Positions 1-8,921 of a stretch of 64,000 nt of DNA are shown here, piece after piece. Numbering within the stretch: the stretch's first letter is position 1; each line of letters opens with the position of its first letter. This DNA comes from JBALVT01 sp045110675. Its GTDB lineage: Bacteria; Pseudomonadota; Gammaproteobacteria; Pseudomonadales; Halieaceae. The DNA is taken from contig JBGCGJ010000023.1 in the NCBI GenBank assembly GCA_045110675.1, positions 1 to 64,000 of the forward strand, written 5' to 3'. The notes under the pieces are model-generated. The model worked only from the letters and a program-made list of their open reading frames with translations, searched no databases and was not told the DNA's origin. The position numbers and the translations under genes are program-made.

Positions 1-803
1 CGAAACGCCGTGAGTACCTCGGGGTCCCATTCGTTTAGTGCGATTAACATTTCCACATAGCCCGGCGCCTGCATATACGTAGCCATACGTGCGACCAGTT
101 TCTTCAGGATGTCTTCGGGGCTGGGATTTAGCGCGGTGGCATAAACAGACCAGACTTTTACATCATCTGGACTCTTGCCCGCCTTCTTCGCACCTTCCGC
201 CACGAAAGATTTGGCTCGAAGCAAGCCGTGGTCGGTAATAAAAGTATGTAGGTGGACACCATCGAAATGCTCACCACCAAAACCCAGGCTCTTCGGGCCG
301 AATCCGACGAAGTGCATCGGAATCTCAGCTTGCATCCAATCACCCATGCTTAGATAAGGTAAATTGCCCATTTCACCTTCGTGCCCCATGACTTTCTCGC
401 CGCGCCAAAGCCTTCGGAGCAGGTCGACGCCCTCTGCAAGCTGTGAATTGCTAACCGAGTTTAGCCCCATCAACTGGTTTCGGATTGCCACGCCTCGTGC
501 CAGACCCAATTCGAACCGGCCGCCCGACAGATGGTGTAAGCTGCTTGCCATTGTCGCCAGCACCAGTGGATGACGCGTATGAATATTGGTCGCTGCCGTT
601 GCGACGTGTATCGACTCAGTTGCGGTTAATGCGGCAGAGCAGATTACACCGGCATCCTTCACATCGAAACGTTCCGATAGCCAGACTTTGCCAAGACCCA
701 GTGCTTCGGCCTGCCTGGCCTCTTCTATGGCATCTGCCGGTGTTGTGGTGTGACCTGGAAGTAAATAACAGCTGAGTTCAGGGAATTCTATGTGTTTTGT
801 CAT
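1..803 (-). CDS. LLM-class (luciferase-like) F420-type oxidoreductase, C-terminus cut by window edge
   Basis: Translating the minus strand from the ATG at 803 gives an open frame to the left edge (about 267 residues seen, no stop). The N-terminus MTKHIEFPELSCYLLPGHTT is followed by EEARQAEALGLGKVWLSERFD, a typical first beta-alpha unit of the bacterial luciferase-like TIM barrel. Near residue 100 is SGGRFELGLARG, and further on is LLRRLWRGEKV, both standard in LLM oxidoreductases. Members of this class use reduced F420 or FMN. The closest match from memory is the F420-dependent group common in actinobacteria and found in some marine gammaproteobacteria. Cofactor and substrate cannot be read from the sequence. 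The gene stands alone, tail to tail with nothing visible, and the diguanylate cyclase gene lies upstream on the same strand. Confidence 0.85.
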   Translation of the reverse strand, partial: MTKHIEFPELSCYLLPGHTTTPADAIEEARQAEALGLGKVWLSERFDVKDAGVICSAALTATESIHVATAATNIHTRHPLVLATMASSLHHLSGGRFELGLARGVAIRNQLMGLNSVSNSQLAEGVDLLRRLWRGEKVMGHEGEMGNLPYLSMGDWMQAEIPMHFVGFGPKSLGFGGEHFDGVHLHTFITDHGLLRAKSFVAEGAKKAGKSPDDVKVWSVYATALNPSPEDILKKLVARMATYMQAPGYVEMLIALNEWDPEVLTAF

Positions 804-910
804 TGCCTTGTGTGCCGGGTGAGGTGTTTGGCTTAGTGTAAAGTAATCGGAGAGTTGGGTAGGAGTAGTGGGGGTATGCAGGTTTAGCCTTAATCGGTAT
901 TTTAGGTCTA

Positions 911-2719
911 TTAGGTTAGATACTTCACCATAGCGCCTGATCTTGTTGAGGGTTCAGTATGCACCTTTGTAGCGCTTGCAGAGTTTACCCGGTTACGACT
1001 TTCCGCCACAGAGTAATTGTTCTTGCCATTCCTTTTAGCCGCGTACATCGCCGTGTCAGCCGCTTTGATCAGCGTCGCAAGATCTTCTCCATGGCTCGGA
1101 TAAAACGCTACACCAATACTGGCACTGACTCTCGCCTCTTTGCCCTCTACCCGGTACGGTCTGGCCACAGCATCCAACAGTTTTTCCACTGTTGGAACGA
1201 TCGAATAATCTTCCTCTAACTCGAGCAGCAATACCACAAATTCGTCACCGCCCACTCTCGCAAGAACATCTGACTCCCGCAATAGTCCCTGCATGCGTGC
1301 ACTGGCTTGAACCAGCAGTTGGTCTCCGGCCGTATGGCCAAGCGTATCGTTAATGTTTTTAAAGCCATCCAGGTCGATATATAGCATGGCCATTTTCCAC
1401 TGTTGGCGTTTGGACAGATTTGCCGCCCATTCGAACCGTTCTTCCAGCAGTCTTTTTCGTGGTAAACCCGTCAGGCTGTCGTGTAGTGCCTCCATGTGTG
1501 ACTCCGCCTGTGTCTTCATTTGCGCAGCGAGGCAGAACGAGAATAATAGCACCTGTATCACGAAGCCAAATTCCGCCGCCTGGAATTCCACTATTGTTAT
1601 GGGGCCCCCCGAAAGCGCAATTATTCCCCCAACTAGTGCGGCTACTGCGGGAGCAAGAAGCGATATGAACAGTGGCCACGCCAGTTTGATGCGAAGACGA
1701 ATCGCATGAATACACACGGCGAAACCATAAATAATACCTATCGTGCAGACAGCGATTGCGAGGTAGGGCGGAAGACTAGCCACGCCCCATAACATGTTGG
1801 CCAAAAACATCGCGCCCAATAAAGAAAATATACAGGCCGTGGCGAAGTTCCACCGAGGCGCCTGGTTGGCCATATCCAGAAAACTCACAATGGCCAACAA
1901 CCTGAGGGAGGCGGACAGAATGGTAAAGAAATGCAGGGCCCTTTCGTTGAACCAGGGCAGTTCCGGCCATAGATAGTAGGGGCCGACTCCGGCCATCGTT
2001 ATAAGGCTAAGCCATGTGGCGGCGATGTAGAGGCAGTAGTAGAGGTGATTTTTTCTTCTAAGACTGATGGCGATGATAAGGTTAAAACACAGTAGCGCCG
2101 CGATTGCTGAGAAGCTCCCAACTTCATATCTGTATAGCATTGCGCTCTTAGCGATATAGGTGTTTTTCTCTACCAGGTCCCATGCCAGGCGCGAGGTACC
2201 AGCTCCTCCAATATAGCGGATGTAAACGGTTGTTGGTGCCGTTCTTGGCTCGATGTGAAAGCCAAAGCGTAGAGCATCAATTTCGCGGGTCGAGGCGGGG
2301 TAATTTAAACCGGTTTTCCATTCGGAATAAACTTCCCTTTGATCGGGGCGGTAGACGCGTATGTCGAATAAGTTACCGGCCCGACCGAGTAGATAATATT
2401 GCTGATGACGAATGTCTTCATTGAAGCTAAGCGTTATTTTCAGCCAGACAGGTGTGAAAAATTTTTTGGGTTTGCTGTCTTTACTCGGTGTGAAGCTGTA
2501 ATACGATGGATTGGCAAGTAACTCTTCCAAAGTGAGTTCGCCTTTTTCATCCACGAAGTAAGCGAATTCCGAATCCAGTCTTTCATGGTTGTCCGTGATG
2601 GTCACGGCTTGGATGCCTGTTGTTACGAGCATGCCAATAAGCGCCAGCACTGCCAGCTGAACTTTTTTGCTCCTAAGTACGAAAGTAGGTGCCCAGGTAA
2701 ATACTCTCGCTTTTCTCAT
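911..2719 (-). CDS. Membrane diguanylate cyclase, 7TMR-DISM sensor plus GGDEF
   Basis: The 602-residue protein has a membrane anchor or signal near residues 20-38, a periplasmic beta-rich domain of the 7TMR-DISM extracellular type 2 kind (about 45-190), a block of roughly seven hydrophobic segments (about 200-395), and a C-terminal GGDEF domain. The GGDEF core is intact: DLDGFKNINDTLGH binds substrate, and RESDVLARVGGDEF carries both the active site (GGDEF near residue 490) and an RxxD inhibitory I-site five residues before it. It should make cyclic di-GMP in response to an external ligand and be product-inhibited. No EAL domain is present. Single gene; the next gene upstream is rpoD in the same direction. 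Confidence 0.9.
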   Translation of the reverse strand: MRKARVFTWAPTFVLRSKKVQLAVLALIGMLVTTGIQAVTITDNHERLDSEFAYFVDEKGELTLEELLANPSYYSFTPSKDSKPKKFFTPVWLKITLSFNEDIRHQQYYLLGRAGNLFDIRVYRPDQREVYSEWKTGLNYPASTREIDALRFGFHIEPRTAPTTVYIRYIGGAGTSRLAWDLVEKNTYIAKSAMLYRYEVGSFSAIAALLCFNLIIAISLRRKNHLYYCLYIAATWLSLITMAGVGPYYLWPELPWFNERALHFFTILSASLRLLAIVSFLDMANQAPRWNFATACIFSLLGAMFLANMLWGVASLPPYLAIAVCTIGIIYGFAVCIHAIRLRIKLAWPLFISLLAPAVAALVGGIIALSGGPITIVEFQAAEFGFVIQVLLFSFCLAAQMKTQAESHMEALHDSLTGLPRKRLLEERFEWAANLSKRQQWKMAMLYIDLDGFKNINDTLGHTAGDQLLVQASARMQGLLRESDVLARVGGDEFVVLLLELEEDYSIVPTVEKLLDAVARPYRVEGKEARVSASIGVAFYPSHGEDLATLIKAADTAMYAAKRNGKNNYSVAESRNRVNSASATKVHTEPSTRSGAMVKYLT

Positions 2720-2904
2720 CGCCCCAAATCATGCTCGCTAATTCGCGCGCACCAAGATGGAGCGCAGCCCTAACTTAATGTTTGTCGGTCAGTTTGGAAT
2801 TAGCTTTAGGCTTATTGTCGTGTTTGTGAACCAGTATTGCAGCTAGCCACCTGGGAGGATAAGCGCGCAGTGAAAAGAGACATTCTGTGGCGGTATTGGA
2901 TCTG

Positions 2905-2931
2905 CTCGCTGCCAGTGAACCTGGCAGCGAG
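2905..2931 (-). terminator. Strong stem-loop 3' of rpoD, no U-tract
   Basis: CTCGCTGCCAG, a five-base loop, and CTGGCAGCGAG form a perfect 11-bp stem 15 bases past the rpoD stop codon. No T-run follows on the minus strand, so it is not a textbook intrinsic terminator. It may protect the rpoD mRNA 3' end or act with Rho. The rest of 2720-2945 holds nothing else recognisable. Confidence 0.55.
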
Positions 2932-2945
2932 TGGGGAAGGGAGGT

Positions 2946-4754
2946 TTACTCGTCCAAAAAGCTTCGCAGGTAATCCGAGCGAGTCGGATGACGCAGTTTA
3001 CGCAGTGCTTTGGCTTCGATTTGACGAATACGTTCTCGGGTAACGTCGAACTGTTTACCCACTTCTTCGAGCGTATGGTCGGTATTCATATCGATACCGA
3101 AACGCATTCTCAGAACCTTGGCTTCTCTTGCGGTCAGTCCACCCAATACGTCTTTGGTGGCTTCCTGCAGGCCCTGGCCCGTGGCGGCATCTACGGGTGA
3201 GTGAATGGTGCCGTCTTCGATGAAGTCTCCAAGATGCGAATCTTCATCATCGCCGATGGGCGTTTCCATGGAGATAGGTTCTTTGGCAATCTTCAACACT
3301 TTGCGAACTTTGTCTTCTGGCATTTCCATGCGCTCGCCCAACTCTTCCGGGGTCGGCTCTCTGCCCATTTCCTGAAGCATTTGACGGGAGATACGATTCA
3401 GTTTGTTGATCGTCTCAATCATGTGAACCGGAATACGGATGGTTCTGGCCTGGTCGGCAATGGATCGGGTAATCGCCTGACGAATCCACCAGGTGGCGTA
3501 AGTTGAAAATTTGTAACCTCTGCGGTATTCAAACTTGTCGACCGCCTTCATCAAGCCGATGTTGCCTTCCTGAATAAGATCGAGAAATTGCAGGCCGCGG
3601 TTGGTGTACTTCTTGGCGATTGAAATTACCAGGCGAAGGTTAGCTTCAACCATTTCTTTCTTGGCGCGACGAGCGCGAGCCTCGCCCATGGACATCTTGC
3701 GATTGATTTCTTTAATTTCGCCAACAGTGAGACCGCTCTGGGCTTCAATTTGGCCGATGCGTCGCTGCAGTCTCTGGATATTCTCTTTTTCAGCGATGAG
3801 CTTCGCGGCGTAATCTTTTTTGCTGCGCGTATGCTTGCTCAGCCACTTTGCGTCAGACTCAGAACCCTGGAAAGTGGTGATAAAGTCTTTGCGCGGCAGG
3901 CCACAGACCTTCACCGCCAAACGCATGATCTCGCGTTCCTGGCTGCGCACTGCAGTCAGTGTTTTTCTCGCGTCCATGGTCAGTGGGTCAAAAACTCGGG
4001 GCGTCAGTTTGAAGAACTGGAAGATATCTCCCAGCTTGTTCATTTCTTTTACGGCTTCCTTGCTGGACCGGCCTTTTTCGGCCAGCACTTTTTCAGTCTT
4101 GTTTTGCTGGCGTTTCAGTGCGGTAAAGCGCTTCTTGGCCTCTACAGGATCCGGGCCCGTATCCGCTTCTTCTTCGGTATCATCAGTGCCTGCCTCTCTG
4201 GCGGCAGCAACTTCGGCAGCGGAGGGAACATGCTCGGCAGGGTTCAGGTAGCCAATCAGAATATCTGAGAGCTTGCGCTCTTCCTTGGCGATCAAGTCGT
4301 ATTCGGCAATGAGCTTGGCGACAGTGCCTGGGTAGTGCGCCAGCGCAGAGAGCAGTTCGCGAATGCCTTCTTCGATGCGCTTGGCGATAACGATTTCGCC
4401 TTCACGGGTGAGCAGCTCTACGGTGCCCATTTCCCGCATATACATGCGTACAGGGTCTGTTGTTCTACCCGCTTCTGTTTCAACGGCGGCCAATGCGGCG
4501 GCGGCTTCGGCGGCGGCAATGTCATCTGCAGAGGTATCGCCCTCGGTCATCAGCAGTTCATCGGCATCCGGTGCGACTTCAAACACCTGTATGCCCATGT
4601 CGTTGATCATCTGGATGATGTCTTCAACCTGATCTGGATCAGAGATGTCTTCCGGCAGGTGATCATTCACCTCGGCATAGGTCAGGTAACCCTGTTCCTT
4701 GCCCTTGGCGATGAGGTCCTTCAAGCGGGACTGTTGTTGCACGACGTCGGTCAT
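2946..4754 (-). CDS. rpoD: RNA polymerase primary sigma factor RpoD (sigma-70)
   Basis: The protein of about 602 residues is full length for the family. Region 1.1 is at the N-terminus, and an acidic/Ala-rich linker includes a run of AAAEAAAALAAVE type. It is followed by region 1.2 (DPVRMYMREMGTVELLTREGE), a non-conserved region rich in Glu/Asp and Lys, region 2 (DLIQEGNIGLMKAVDKFEYR, with TYATWWIRQAI for -10 recognition), region 3, and region 4 with the helix-turn-helix LEEVGKQFDVTRERIRQIEA. It directs transcription from housekeeping promoters. The start is set at the ATG at 4754 (MTDVVQQQSR). An in-frame GTG at 4772 lies in the stretch that contains the Shine-Dalgarno-like AAAGGTG, so it is unlikely. 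Last gene of the rpsU-yqeY-dnaG-rpoD operon. Confidence 0.98.
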   Translation of the reverse strand: MTDVVQQQSRLKDLIAKGKEQGYLTYAEVNDHLPEDISDPDQVEDIIQMINDMGIQVFEVAPDADELLMTEGDTSADDIAAAEAAAALAAVETEAGRTTDPVRMYMREMGTVELLTREGEIVIAKRIEEGIRELLSALAHYPGTVAKLIAEYDLIAKEERKLSDILIGYLNPAEHVPSAAEVAAAREAGTDDTEEEADTGPDPVEAKKRFTALKRQQNKTEKVLAEKGRSSKEAVKEMNKLGDIFQFFKLTPRVFDPLTMDARKTLTAVRSQEREIMRLAVKVCGLPRKDFITTFQGSESDAKWLSKHTRSKKDYAAKLIAEKENIQRLQRRIGQIEAQSGLTVGEIKEINRKMSMGEARARRAKKEMVEANLRLVISIAKKYTNRGLQFLDLIQEGNIGLMKAVDKFEYRRGYKFSTYATWWIRQAITRSIADQARTIRIPVHMIETINKLNRISRQMLQEMGREPTPEELGERMEMPEDKVRKVLKIAKEPISMETPIGDDEDSHLGDFIEDGTIHSPVDAATGQGLQEATKDVLGGLTAREAKVLRMRFGIDMNTDHTLEEVGKQFDVTRERIRQIEAKALRKLRHPTRSDYLRSFLDE

Positions 4755-4801
4755 TAAGCAGACACCTTTCACAAAAAATTTCGAAAAAAAATTAGCCGGC
4801 G

Positions 4802-4807
4802 ATTATA
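4802..4807 (-). promoter_or_regulatory. Candidate -10 box of an rpoD-proximal promoter
   Basis: On the minus strand a perfect TATAAT ends about 48 bases before the rpoD start, in the 217-base gap between dnaG and rpoD. The -35 region at 17-18 bases spacing (AGTGTT) is a poor match. A short inverted repeat (GCTAG, six bases, CTAGC) lies between the two. An internal rpoD promoter is common in this operon, but here only the -10 supports it. Confidence 0.4.
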
Positions 4808-4971
4808 ACCGGTAGTTGCTAGCTAACACTAGCGCTAAGCCCAGTAAATTGGCCAAATTCAGCTCAGTTTCAGCGCGGTTCCCCGGTTTTAGTTATATGG
4901 GGGCGGCCACTGGCTTTATCAATGGCTAAAGGCGCTACGATTCCACCTCTTCAGCCTTCCGCGGGAGTGCT

Positions 4972-6831
4972 TTAGGGGCGGTTTTTACCGCGTTGCGAAT
5001 CGCGTAGCTGTTTTTGCTGCAACATGTCTTTCAGTTGCTGCTTTTCCAATTCGCTCATCTCAGCGTAGTTGGTGAGTTTGAGTTTGTCGACTTTTTGCTC
5101 CAGTTTGGAGCGCTGGGGTAATTCCGCCAGAGTTCGTATAGTGTCGACGAACTGCTGCTCTATACCCTCAGTGGGAATTAGTCGCTCTTGACCTGCGAGA
5201 CGGCTGAGCAATTCGCCTTCCGGGGTGCCATACCAGTGTCCCAATAACATGGCGGTGTTGGACTCCGGGCGGCGATTCAGCAGGTCGATCAATTCGCGTA
5301 GGAGATCGATGTCCTCTCCTTGCAGTTCAGCGAGATCCGCAGGCGCCGCCAGGCTCGCAATTTTCGGTTGATGCAGAACCAAGGCGATGGCTGCCTGCGC
5401 GAAGTTGGAGTAATTGCGAGGTAGTTCCGCAGGCATTTCCCGCTGTCTAGGGCCAGTGGGAACAGAGGTTTCGTCTTCGGGCGCTACTTCGTGATCGGGC
5501 GGCTCTTCCACTATTGGCGGGATAGGGGGTGCCTCTAACTGCATTAAACTGCTCAGCTCGAGACCCGTTCTATCGGCCAGTGCTTTGAACATTAATTGTC
5601 GGTAAACACCCTCGGGGAGTTGGCGGATATGAGGCAGAGCGAGCTTACTCAATCGAGCGCGACCATCCATACTACTGGTGTCGATGCCGGTTGATACCGA
5701 TTCGAACAAGAATTCTTCCAAGGGGATGGCCTTAGCCGCCAATTCTTCGAACAGCGCCTTGCCACCACGGCGAACAATCGTATCGGGGTCTTCACCTTCG
5801 GGCAGGAACAAAAATCGCGCTTGTCTTCCGTCCTCCATGCATGGCAGCGCAGCTTCCATCGCCCTGACCGCCGCTTTACGACCAGCTTCGTCACCGTCAA
5901 AACAAAATAAAACTTCCGGACTTAATCGATAGATTCGTTCCAGGTGAGTTTTGCTGGTGGCGGTACCCAGGGTCGCGGTGGCGTTGTTGATGCCGTGCTG
6001 GGCCAGGGCGATCACATCCATATAGCCCTCGACTACAAGAATACTGTCGAGCTTTCGGTTGGCTTGTTTTGCCTGATACAGGCCGTAAAGTTCGCGGCCT
6101 TTGTGGAATATCGAGGTCTCGGGAGAGTTCAAATATTTGGGCTTATCATCGCCCAATACCCGACCACCAAAGGCGATCACTCTGCCGCGCTGATCCCGGA
6201 TAGGGAATACCACACGATCCCGAAACCGATCATAGATTTTGCCGGACTCGTTTTCCACCAGCATTCCGGCGTCTATCAGGCGTTTCTGTTGCTCTTCACC
6301 CCCACCCAAGGCTTTGGTGAGGTTATCCCAGCCCGGCGGAGCGAAGCCCAGATCAAATTGTTTGGCGATCTCGCCGGTCAAGCCGCGCTCTTTCAAATAG
6401 GCTACGGCCCGAGTCGCCTGAGGGTGCTTGCGCAGTTCGTGCTGATAATAATTCGCGGCCTTCTCCAGCAATGCATACAGTTCTCGATTGCTCTGGTCCT
6501 CTCGATAAGGGGCGGCTCCGGGACGCGTTTCTTCTCGCGGTACTTCAAGGCCCATGCTGCTGGCGAGAGACTCTACTGCCTGGGGAAACTCCAGATTTTC
6601 GTAATCCATAACAAAGCCGAGGGCGTTGCCGCCGGCGCCGCAGCCAAAGCAGTAGTAAAACTGTTTGTCCGGGTTAACACTGAATGACGGGGTTTTTTCG
6701 TCGTGAAAAGGACAGCGAGCTGAGTAGTTTTTGCCGGTTTTTTTCAGTTTGACGCGCCGATCCACCACTTCGACGATATCGAGGCGATCCAGCAGGGTAT
6801 CTAAAAAAGCTTGTGGTATTCGTCCGGCCAT
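4972..6831 (-). CDS. dnaG: DNA primase DnaG
   Basis: The 619-residue protein synthesises RNA primers at the replication fork. The N-terminal CHC2 zinc finger is intact: CPFHDEKTPSF, then CFGCGAGG. The catalytic TOPRIM core follows, with ILVVEGYMDVIAL and FCFDGDEAGRKA carrying the acidic metal ligands. The C-terminal part (about 460-619) should be the DnaB-binding domain; it is preceded by a Pro/Glu-rich linker. No clear Shine-Dalgarno sequence precedes the ATG at 6831. Lies between yqeY and rpoD in the same direction. Confidence 0.97.
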   Translation of the reverse strand: MAGRIPQAFLDTLLDRLDIVEVVDRRVKLKKTGKNYSARCPFHDEKTPSFSVNPDKQFYYCFGCGAGGNALGFVMDYENLEFPQAVESLASSMGLEVPREETRPGAAPYREDQSNRELYALLEKAANYYQHELRKHPQATRAVAYLKERGLTGEIAKQFDLGFAPPGWDNLTKALGGGEEQQKRLIDAGMLVENESGKIYDRFRDRVVFPIRDQRGRVIAFGGRVLGDDKPKYLNSPETSIFHKGRELYGLYQAKQANRKLDSILVVEGYMDVIALAQHGINNATATLGTATSKTHLERIYRLSPEVLFCFDGDEAGRKAAVRAMEAALPCMEDGRQARFLFLPEGEDPDTIVRRGGKALFEELAAKAIPLEEFLFESVSTGIDTSSMDGRARLSKLALPHIRQLPEGVYRQLMFKALADRTGLELSSLMQLEAPPIPPIVEEPPDHEVAPEDETSVPTGPRQREMPAELPRNYSNFAQAAIALVLHQPKIASLAAPADLAELQGEDIDLLRELIDLLNRRPESNTAMLLGHWYGTPEGELLSRLAGQERLIPTEGIEQQFVDTIRTLAELPQRSKLEQKVDKLKLTNYAEMSELEKQQLKDMLQQKQLRDSQRGKNRP

Positions 6832-6888
6832 TAGTGGTTTATTGAACCATGCCGCACGTAGAATGTTTAGCGGTGTTTGGGGTTGCTG

Positions 6889-7344
6889 CTAGCCAAGCAG
6901 TTTGGCTTTTACCAGTTGGCTGACAACACCGGCATCGGCGCGGCCTTGAATTTGCGGTTTCAACTGACCCATGACTGGGCCCATGGCCGCCATGCCAGTG
7001 GCGTCGGAGGCTGCTATGGCAGCATCTATCATTTCGGTGAGTTCCGCTTCGCTGAGCTGCGAGGGTAAAAATTCTTGAATAACGCCGATTTCCATCAATT
7101 CCTGATCGGCTAATTCCTGTCGTTCGGCTTTGATGTATTGATCTGCTGAATCTCTGCGCTGCTTGACCATTTTGTCCATAACAGCAAGTGCGCGAGCGTC
7201 GTCTATCTCGATACGCTCATCGACTTCGATTCGTTTGAATTCTGCTTGAATAAGCCGGATTGTCCCCAGCCTGGGCTTGTCTTTCGCTTTCATGGCAGCC
7301 TTCATGGCTGCCGTGATGGTTTCCCTGAGAGATTGATCGCTCAT
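6889..7344 (-). CDS. yqeY: GatB/YqeY domain protein
   Basis: The 151-residue protein matches the YqeY family end to end: LRETITAAMKAAMKAKDKPRL at the start, the EFLPSQLSEAELTEMI helical turn in the middle, and MGPVMGQLKPQIQGRAD near the end. The fold resembles the tail domain of GatB, which helps recognise tRNA in the amidotransferase; the role of free YqeY is not settled. It sits between rpsU and dnaG, 20 bases downstream of rpsU, with GGAGGA overlapping the region just before rpsU ends. This position is common in Pseudomonas-type genomes. Confidence 0.93.
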   Translation of the reverse strand: MSDQSLRETITAAMKAAMKAKDKPRLGTIRLIQAEFKRIEVDERIEIDDARALAVMDKMVKQRRDSADQYIKAERQELADQELMEIGVIQEFLPSQLSEAELTEMIDAAIAASDATGMAAMGPVMGQLKPQIQGRADAGVVSQLVKAKLLG

Positions 7345-7364
7345 GGAGGAGTGCTGTCAGCGAC

Positions 7365-7580
7365 CTAGTAGAGTCGAACGCGCTTGCGATTTTCGCGAGA
7401 AAGCTTCTTGAGGTGACGCTTTACAGCAGCTGCGCCGGCGCGCTTGCGGACGGTTGTTGGCTTTTCATAGTGCTCGCGCTTGCGAACTTCGGCGAGAACG
7501 CCTGCTTTTTCACATGAACGCTTAAAACGACGCAGAGCGATGTCGAACGGCTCGTTTTCTTTGATCTTGATCGATGGCAT
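7365..7580 (-). CDS. rpsU: 30S ribosomal protein S21
   Basis: The 71-residue, strongly basic protein begins MPSIKIKENEPFDIALRRFK and ends KRVRLY, as in S21 throughout the gammaproteobacteria. It belongs to the small ribosomal subunit and helps initiation. The ATG at 7580 has AGG about 8-10 bases before it (CAGGTAG). First gene of the macromolecular synthesis operon, transcribed from the promoter at 7656-7684. Confidence 0.98.
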   Translation of the reverse strand: MPSIKIKENEPFDIALRRFKRSCEKAGVLAEVRKREHYEKPTTVRKRAGAAAVKRHLKKLSRENRKRVRLY

Positions 7581-7655
7581 GTATTGCTACCTGTAAATAG
7601 TGTTTATATCTGCAAGGACCCGGCAAACGTCTGGTCAATGCCTTAAAGGGCGCGC

Positions 7656-7684
7656 ATTCTATACTTATCAGGCTTATTTTGCAA
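7656..7684 (-). promoter_or_regulatory. Sigma-70 promoter of rpsU operon
   Basis: Reading the minus strand, TTGCAA (7684-7679) and TAGAAT (7661-7656) are separated by exactly 17 bases. Transcription would begin about 68-70 bases before the rpsU start codon. The divergent gene tsaD begins at 7854; the remaining 170 bases of the gap show no second promoter of similar quality. Confidence 0.75.
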
Positions 7685-7853
7685 AGCATAGAGGCAAAGT
7701 TATTCAGCTCGGAGACGGTCTACCGGGTCGGCCTGGTTGAGAGAAGGTCGTTGCTCCGCAAGCCGCATGTTTCCTACATTCACCGGATTAATGGCTGGCT
7801 TAGGGCCAGCCCCTCAACTATGATTCGCTCCTGATGAAATGAAGGTGGGAAAA

Positions 7854-8921
7854 ATGCTGGTTTTGGGTCTGGAAACCTCCTGTGATGAGACCGGAGTTGC
7901 GCTGTATGACACCCAGCGCGGCCTGCTTGCGCACGCGCTATATAGCCAGATTGAAGTGCATAGGGAATACGGTGGTGTTGTACCTGAATTAGCCTCCCGA
8001 GACCATGTTCGCAAAATTTTACCGCTCATCGAAGACACTTTCGCCCAGGCCGGTTGTGAGACTCGAGAATTAGGTGGCATCGCCTATACGGCAGGCCCTG
8101 GCTTGGTGGGAGCGCTCATGGTTGGGGCCACGATCGCAAAAGCGCTGGCGTGGTCCTGGAGTATTCCAGTGCTGGGCGTACACCACATGGAGGGGCATTT
8201 GCTGGCCCCCATGCTCGAGGATGAACACCCGCAATATCCCTTCGTAGCCCTGCTGGTCTCCGGCGGTCACACCCAATTGGTGAGAGTCGATGGCATCGGC
8301 GAGTATCGAATGTTGGGAGAGTCTTTGGATGACGCCGCAGGTGAAGCTTTCGACAAGGCCGCCAAAATGTTGGGGTTGCCCTATCCGGGAGGGCCTCACA
8401 TCGCTCGTATGGCGCTGCAGGGTAATTCCGAACGCTTCACCTTTCCCCGGCCCATGGTGAATCGACCCGGTCTGGACTTTAGTTTTAGCGGACTGAAAAC
8501 CTATACCCTCAACACCGCTGCGGAATGTCGTGCCGGTGGAGATATCGAAGGCGAAATCAGCGAGCAAGACAAATGGGATATAGCCAGAGCCTTCGAAGAT
8601 GCTGTCGTAGACACGTTGATGATCAAGTGTCGCCGGGCGCTCCGAGAGGAGAATCTTAAAACGCTGGTGATTGCAGGCGGAGTAAGTGCCAATACGAATT
8701 TGCGGGCTGTGTTGGAGAAATCCCTGGCGAAAGAGGGGGCTCGAGTATTTTACCCCGCTCCGATGTTCTGTACTGACAACGGCGCCATGATTGCCTACGC
8801 CGGCGCCCAGCGATTGCAGGCTGGACAAGTCGACAATGCTGAAACTCGCGTGCGACCGCGCTGGCCAATGGAAGAATTACCTCCATTGCCGAAGGCCTCC
8901 GCCGCTTCAGGAGCGGCTTAA
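7854..8921 (+). CDS. tsaD: tRNA N6-threonylcarbamoyladenosine transferase subunit TsaD
   Basis: The enzyme of about 355 residues transfers the threonylcarbamoyl group made by TsaC to A37 of ANN-reading tRNAs, working with TsaB and TsaE. The start MLVLGLETSCDETG is the family's invariant N-terminus. The metal-binding HMEGH motif (LGVHHMEGHLLAP), LVSGGHTQLV and the C-terminal VIAGGVSANTNLR are all present. The ATG at 7854 is preferred over an in-frame ATG at 7839 because AAGGTGG sits about 5 bases before it and homologues begin here. It faces rpsU, the usual arrangement, and heads the tsaD-folB-folK run. Confidence 0.97.
   Translation: MLVLGLETSCDETGVALYDTQRGLLAHALYSQIEVHREYGGVVPELASRDHVRKILPLIEDTFAQAGCETRELGGIAYTAGPGLVGALMVGATIAKALAWSWSIPVLGVHHMEGHLLAPMLEDEHPQYPFVALLVSGGHTQLVRVDGIGEYRMLGESLDDAAGEAFDKAAKMLGLPYPGGPHIARMALQGNSERFTFPRPMVNRPGLDFSFSGLKTYTLNTAAECRAGGDIEGEISEQDKWDIARAFEDAVVDTLMIKCRRALREENLKTLVIAGGVSANTNLRAVLEKSLAKEGARVFYPAPMFCTDNGAMIAYAGAQRLQAGQVDNAETRVRPRWPMEELPPLPKASAASGAA

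Noticed and set aside
3750..4268. Plus-strand open frame of 172 codons
   Set aside because: Lies wholly inside rpoD on the other strand; no ribosome binding site or family pattern. An antisense shadow of a GC-rich gene.
5944..6687. Plus-strand open frame of 247 codons
   Set aside because: Antisense to dnaG, whose motifs are complete; the frame has no domain pattern.
8070..8828. Minus-strand open frame of 252 codons
   Set aside because: Antisense to tsaD; composition is that of a shadow frame.
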